DNA of 64,000 bases from Taudactylus pleione (taxonomy: Eukaryota > Chordata > Amphibia > Anura > Myobatrachidae): the NCBI GenBank assembly GCA_031769625.1, contig JAUIMM010001265.1, positions 1 to 64,000 of the forward strand. The letters are read 5' to 3'. The notes beneath the pieces were generated by a model. The model made no database searches, was not told the origin of the DNA, and saw only the letters and a list, made by a program, of their open reading frames with translations. Of this stretch, positions 60,401-64,000 are shown piece by piece (position 1 is the stretch's first letter; every line of letters starts with the position of its first letter). The position numbers were made by a program, and so were the translations under genes.

Positions 60401-61265
60401 GGGGCTTACGTAAATTTTCATATGGGTAAATAAATTTCTGGTGAGTGGTGTCGAAATTAAGCACCAAAATCAACTTCTGTCACCACAGCAAATCTTTTTT
60501 AAGTTGTACCAAAAGTTTTAAGCAGAATTTGGGGATTTTTGAAAAAAAAAATGTTGGCCTGATTTTTAAGGTCCGGGGCTTACGTAAATTTTCATACGGG
60601 TAAATGTATTTCTGGTGAGTTGTGTCAAAATTAAGCACCAAAATCAACTTCTGTCACCGCAGCAAATCTTTTTTAAGTTGTACCAAAAGTTTTAAGCAGA
60701 ATTTGGGGATTTTTGAAAAAAAAAAATTTGGGCCGATTTTTAAGGTCCGGGGCTTACGTAAATTTTCATACGGGTAAATGTATTTCTGGTGAGTTGTGTC
60801 AAAATTAAGCACCAAAATCAACTTCTGTCACCGCAGCAAATCTTTTTTAAGTTGTACCAAAAGTTTTAAGCAGAATTTGGGGATTTTTGAAAAAAAAAAA
60901 TTTGGGCCGATTTTTAAGGTCCGGGGCTTACGTAAATTTTCATATGGGTAAATAAATTTCTGGTGAGTGGTGTCGAAATTAAGCACCAAAATCAACTTCT
61001 GTCACCACAGCAAATCTTTTTTAAGTTGTACCAAAAGTTTTAAGCAGAATTTGGGGATTTTTGAAAAAAAAAAATTTGGGCCGATTTTTAAGGTCCGGGG
61101 CTTAAGTAAATTTTCATATGGGTAAATAAACTTCTGGTGAGTTGTGTCGAAATTAAGCACCAAAATCAACTTCTGTCACCACAGCAAATCTTTTTTAAGT
61201 TGTACCAAAAGTTTTAAGCAGAATTTGGGGATTTTTGAAAAAAAAAATTTTGGCCCGATTTTTAA

Positions 61266-61442
61266 GGTCCGGGGTTTACGTAAATTTTCATACGGGTAAA
61301 TGTATTTCTGGTGAGTTGTGTCAAAATTAAGCACGAAAATCAACTTCTGTCACCGCAGCAAATCTTTTTTAAGTTGTACCAAAATTTTTAAGCAGAATTT
61401 GGGGAATTTTGAAAAAAAAAAATTTTTTTAGCCGATTTTTAA
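61266..61442 (+). repeat. Chimeric monomer 25/8
   Basis: It starts as type 25 (CACGAAAATC, with GGGGTTTACG as a private change) and ends as type 8 (CAAAATTTTTAAG, GGGGAATTTTG, a long T-run then TAGCCG). Confidence 0.85.
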
Positions 61443-61616
61443 GGTCCGGGGCTTACGTAAATTTTCATACGGGTAAATATATTTCTGGTGAGATGTGTCA
61501 AAATTAAGCACGAAAATCAACTTCTGTCACCGCAGCAAATCTTTTTTAAGTTGTACGAAAAGTTTTAAGCAGAATTTGAGGAATTTTGGAAAAAAAAAAT
61601 GTCGGACGATTTTTAA
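61443..61616 (+). repeat. Chimeric monomer 9/25
   Basis: It starts like type 9 (TAAATATATTT, with GTGAGATGTGTC as a private change) and continues as type 25 (CACGAAAATC, GTACGAAAAG, ATGTCGGACG). With the previous monomer it records two exchanges: into type 8 and back out of type 9. Confidence 0.84.
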
Positions 61617-64000
61617 GGTCTGGGGCTTACGTAAATTTTCATATGGGTAAATATATTTCTGGTGAGTTGTGTCAAAATTAAGCACCGAAATCAACTTCTG
61701 TCACCTCAGCAAATCATTTTTAAGATGTACCAAAAGTTTTAAGCCGAATTTGGGGATTTTTGAAAAAAAAAATTTGGGCCGATTTTTAAGGTCCGGGGCT
61801 TACGTAAATTTTCATATGGGTAAATGTATTTCTTGTGAGTTGTGTCAAAATTAAGCACCAAAATCAACTTCTGTCACCGCAGCAAATCTTTTTTAAGTTG
61901 TACCAAAAGTTTTAAGCAGAATTTGGGGAACTTTGAAAAGAAAAAATTTTGGTTTATTTTTAAGCTCCGGGGCTTACGTAAATTTTCATATGGGTAAATA
62001 TATTTCTGGTGAGTTGTGTCAAAATTAAGCACCAAAATCAACTTCTGTCACCGCAGCAAATCTTTCTTAAGTTGTACCAAAAGTTTTAAGCAGAATTTGG
62101 GGATTTTTGAAAAAAAAAATTTTGGCCCGATTTTAAAGGTCCGGGGCTTACGTAAATTTTCATACGGGTAAATATATTTAAGGTGAGTTGTGTCAAAATT
62201 AAGCACCAAAATCAACTTCTGTCACCGCAGCAAATCTTTTTTATGTTGTACCAAAAGTTTTAAGCAGAATTTGGGGATTTTTGAAAAAAAAAAATTTGGG
62301 CCGATTTTTAAGGTCCGGGGCTTACGTAAATTTTCATACGGGTAAATGTATTTCTGGTGAGTTTTGTCAAAATTAAGCACCAAAATCATCTTCTGTCACC
62401 GCAGCAAATCTTTTTTAAAATGTACCAAAAGTTTTAAGCAGAATTTGGGGATTTTTGAAATATAAAAATTTGGGCCGATTTTTAAGGTCCGGGGCATACG
62501 TAAATTTTCATATGGGTAAATAAATTTCTGGTGAGTGGTGTCGAAATTAAGCACCAAAATCAACTTCTGTCACCACAGCAAATCTATTTTAAGTTGTACC
62601 AAAAGTTTTAAGCAGAATTTGGGGATTTTTGGAAAAAAAAATTTTGGCCCGATTTTTAAGGTCCGGGGCTTACGTAAATTTTCATACGGGTAAATGTATT
62701 TCTGGTGAGTTGTGTCAAAATTAAGCACCAAAATCAACTTCTGTCACCGCAGCAAATCTTTTTTAAGTTGTACCAATAGTTTTAAGCAGAATTTGGGGAT
62801 TTTTGAAAAAAAAAAAAATTTTGGCCAATTTTTAAGGTCCGGGGCTTACGTAAATTTTCATACAGGTAAATATATTTCTGGTGAGTTGTGTCAAAATTAA
62901 GCACCAAAATCAACTTCTGTCACCGCAGCAAATCTTTTTTAAGTTGTACCAAAATTTTTAAGCAGAATTTGGGGAATTTTGAAAAAAAAAAATTTTTTTA
63001 GCCGATTTTTAAGGTCCGGGGCTTACGTAAATTTTCATACGGGTAAATATATTTCTGGTGAGTTGTGTCAAAATTAAGCACCAATATCAACTTCTGTCAC
63101 CGCAGCAAATCTTTTTTAAGTTGTACCTAAAGTTTTAAGCAGAATTTGGGGATTATTGAAAAAAAAAAATTTTGGCCGATTTTTAAGGTCCGGGGCTTAC
63201 GTAAATTTTCATACGGGTAAATGTATTTCTGGTGAGTTTTGTCAAAATTAAGCACCAAAATCAACTTCTGTCACCGCAGCAAATCTTTTTTAAGTTGTAC
63301 CAAAAGTTTTAAGCAGAATTTGGGGATTTTTGAAAAATAAAAATTTGGGCCGATTTTTAAGGTCCGGGGCTTACGTAAATTTTCATATGGGTAAATAAAA
63401 TTCTGGTGAGTGGTGTCGAAATTAAGCACCAAAATCAACTTCTGTCACCACAGCAAATCTTTTTTAAGTTGTACCAAAAGTTTTAAGCAGAATTTGGGGA
63501 TTTTTGAAAAAAAAAATTTTGGCCTGATTTTTAAGGTCCGGGGCTTACGTAAATTTTCATATGGGTAAATGTATTTCTGGTGAGTTGTGTCAAAATTAAG
63601 CACCAAAATCAACTTCTGTCACCGCAGCAAATCTTTTTTAAGTTGTACCAAAAGTTTTAAGCAGAATTTGGGGATTTTTGAAAAAAAAAAATTTGGGCCG
63701 ATTTTTAAGGTCCGGGGCTTACGTAAATTTTCATATGGGTAAATAAATTTCTGGTGAGTGGTGTCGAAATTAAGCACCAAAATCAACTTCTGTCACCACA
63801 GCAAATCTTTTTTAAGTTGTACCAAAAGTTTTAAGCAGACTTTGGGGATTTTTGAAAAAAAAAATTTTGGCCCGATTTTTAAGGTCCGGGGCTTACGTAA
63901 ATTTTCATACGGGTAAATGTATTTCTGTGGAGTTGTGTCAAAATTAAGCACCAAAATCAACTTCTGTCACCACAGCAAATCTTTTTTAAGTTGTACCAAA
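61617..64000 (+). repeat. HOR block r: 13 full monomers plus a partial one
   Basis: Type order: 1-11, 22, 12, then 13 cut by the end of the window (63883-64000). The order matches the start of block j. Type 2 has GGTTTATTTTT, and the last monomer reads TTCTGTGGAG instead of TTCTGGTGAG. The array continues beyond the window. Confidence 0.87.

Larger units (their letters stand above)
57261..61616 (+). repeat. HOR block q: 25 monomers, non-standard content
   Basis: Type order: 25/1 chimera, 2-10, 12, 13 variant, 14-19, 21, 22, 22, 23, 24, 25/8 chimera, 9/25 chimera. It totals 25 monomers by coincidence: 11 and 20 are missing, 22 is doubled, and two chimeras replace 25. The 13 variant at 59178-59350 has its A-run broken by C (AAAACATTTTCG). 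Confidence 0.82.
1..64000 (+). repeat. Satellite array, ~174-bp monomer, fills the window
   Basis: Head-to-tail copies of one AT-rich monomer of 173-177 bp cover every base, all in one orientation. Each monomer runs GGTCCGGGGC, TTACGTAA, CATACGGG or CATATGGG, GGTGAGT, AAGCACC, TTCTGTCACC, CAGCAAATC, TTTTAAGCAG, a long A-run, then GGCCGATTTTTAA. One monomer counted by hand is about 34.5% GC. No unique sequence, transposon, inversion or gene interrupts it. Arrays of this kind are typical of eukaryotic heterochromatin; a centromeric role is possible but not shown. I do not recognise the family. Confidence 0.98.

Noticed and set aside
50..62900. About fifty open frames of 61-83 codons, mostly beginning MSKLST or MSCVKI
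   Set aside because: They start at GTG rather than ATG, repeat once per matching monomer, begin and end within the monomer motif itself, and shift with A-run or T-run indels. There is no recognisable domain. They are frame shadows of satellite DNA.
1..64000. CRISPR array
   Set aside because: CRISPR arrays alternate short repeats (about 21-50 bp) with unique spacers. Here the whole ~174-bp unit repeats with no unique spacer, and no cas genes are present.
1..64000. CENP-B box in the monomer
   Set aside because: The stretch before CATACGGG fits the A-NN-CGGG half of the box, but the TTCG half is AAAT at the required spacing, and CATATGGG monomers lose the other half too. The match is not sufficient.
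1..64000. Bacterial iteron origin, plasmid or phage repeat
   Set aside because: Iterons are about 20 bp and few in number. 368 monomers of 174 bp with layered higher-order structure and no genes in 64 kb does not fit a prokaryotic replicon.
1..64000. tRNA, 5S rRNA or other RNA gene repeat
   Set aside because: I saw no tRNA-like A and B boxes, no 5S internal control region and no rRNA segment. The GGTCCGGGGC motif is only superficially like an RNA gene start and has no matching cloverleaf arms.
1..64000. Telomeric repeats or a subtelomere junction
   Set aside because: No run of a TTAGGG-, TTTAGGG- or TTAGG-type short repeat occurs; the satellite is continuous to both ends.
1..64000. Tandem copies of a transposon, LTR or viral element
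   Set aside because: There is no coding capacity for transposase, integrase or reverse transcriptase, no target-site duplication, and no terminal repeats distinct from the monomer.
1..64000. A known named satellite family
   Set aside because: The monomer length is common among centromeric satellites of plants and animals, but I do not recognise this sequence. Length alone is not enough to name it.

Overview
The whole 64 kb window is one uninterrupted tandem satellite DNA array. The monomer is about 174 bp (173-177 bp) and every copy lies in the same orientation: about 368 monomers by spacing, starting inside a monomer at base 1 and ending inside one at base 64000. Monomer boundaries are set here at the recurring GGTCCGGGGC motif. 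I see no gene, RNA gene, transposon insertion, CRISPR array or unique spacer. Open frames of about 61-63 codons recur, but they start at GTG, restate the monomer in one frame, and break with ordinary repeat indels. Base composition is about 34-35% GC (hand count of one monomer). An array of this size, monomer length and layered structure points to eukaryotic heterochromatin (centromeric, pericentromeric or subtelomeric). I do not recognise the family and cannot name the species or the chromosomal position.

Monomers are not interchangeable. Diagnostic substitutions define 25 types, numbered 1-25 here in the order they occur at 10618-14972. These 25 form a higher-order repeat (HOR) of 4355 bp, present intact twice (10618-14972 and 16715-21067). 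Everything else is the same ordered series with runs deleted, repeated, or joined through chimeric monomers. Type 1 is easily recognised (CCTCAGC, AAGATG, AAGCCGAATTTGG). Type-1 starts, or the chimera replacing one, lie at 1914, 4524, 8181, 10618, 14973, 16715, 21068, 28725, 30989, 37252, 39516, 45779, 47343, 50472, 52035, 57261 and 61617. They divide the window into blocks of 15, 21, 14, 25, 10, 25, 44, 13, 36, 13, 36, 9, 18, 9, 30 and 25 monomers, with partial blocks at each end.

A third layer is segmental duplication within the array. There is an 8704-bp offset pairing 1-2260 with 8705-10964. A 6.1-kb offset (35 monomers) pairs 10618-16015 with 16715-22110. A 3.3-kb offset pairs 18806-21067 with 22111-24373. 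A 1.9-kb offset pairs 24722-26288 with 26637-28202. An 8527-bp offset (49 monomers) pairs 28725-37251 with 37252-45778. A 4.69-kb offset (27 monomers) pairs 44735-48385 with 49430-53077. Private mutations shared only between paired copies support recent duplication. Junctions keep the 174-bp phase, as expected from unequal exchange or conversion between aligned monomers.

Nothing here works as an operon or pathway. The most informative signals are the HOR, the phase-preserving chimeras, the many type-defining variants that are CpG to TpG/CpA changes (suggesting past cytosine methylation), and a TTACGTAA palindrome plus a long A-tract repeated once per monomer.
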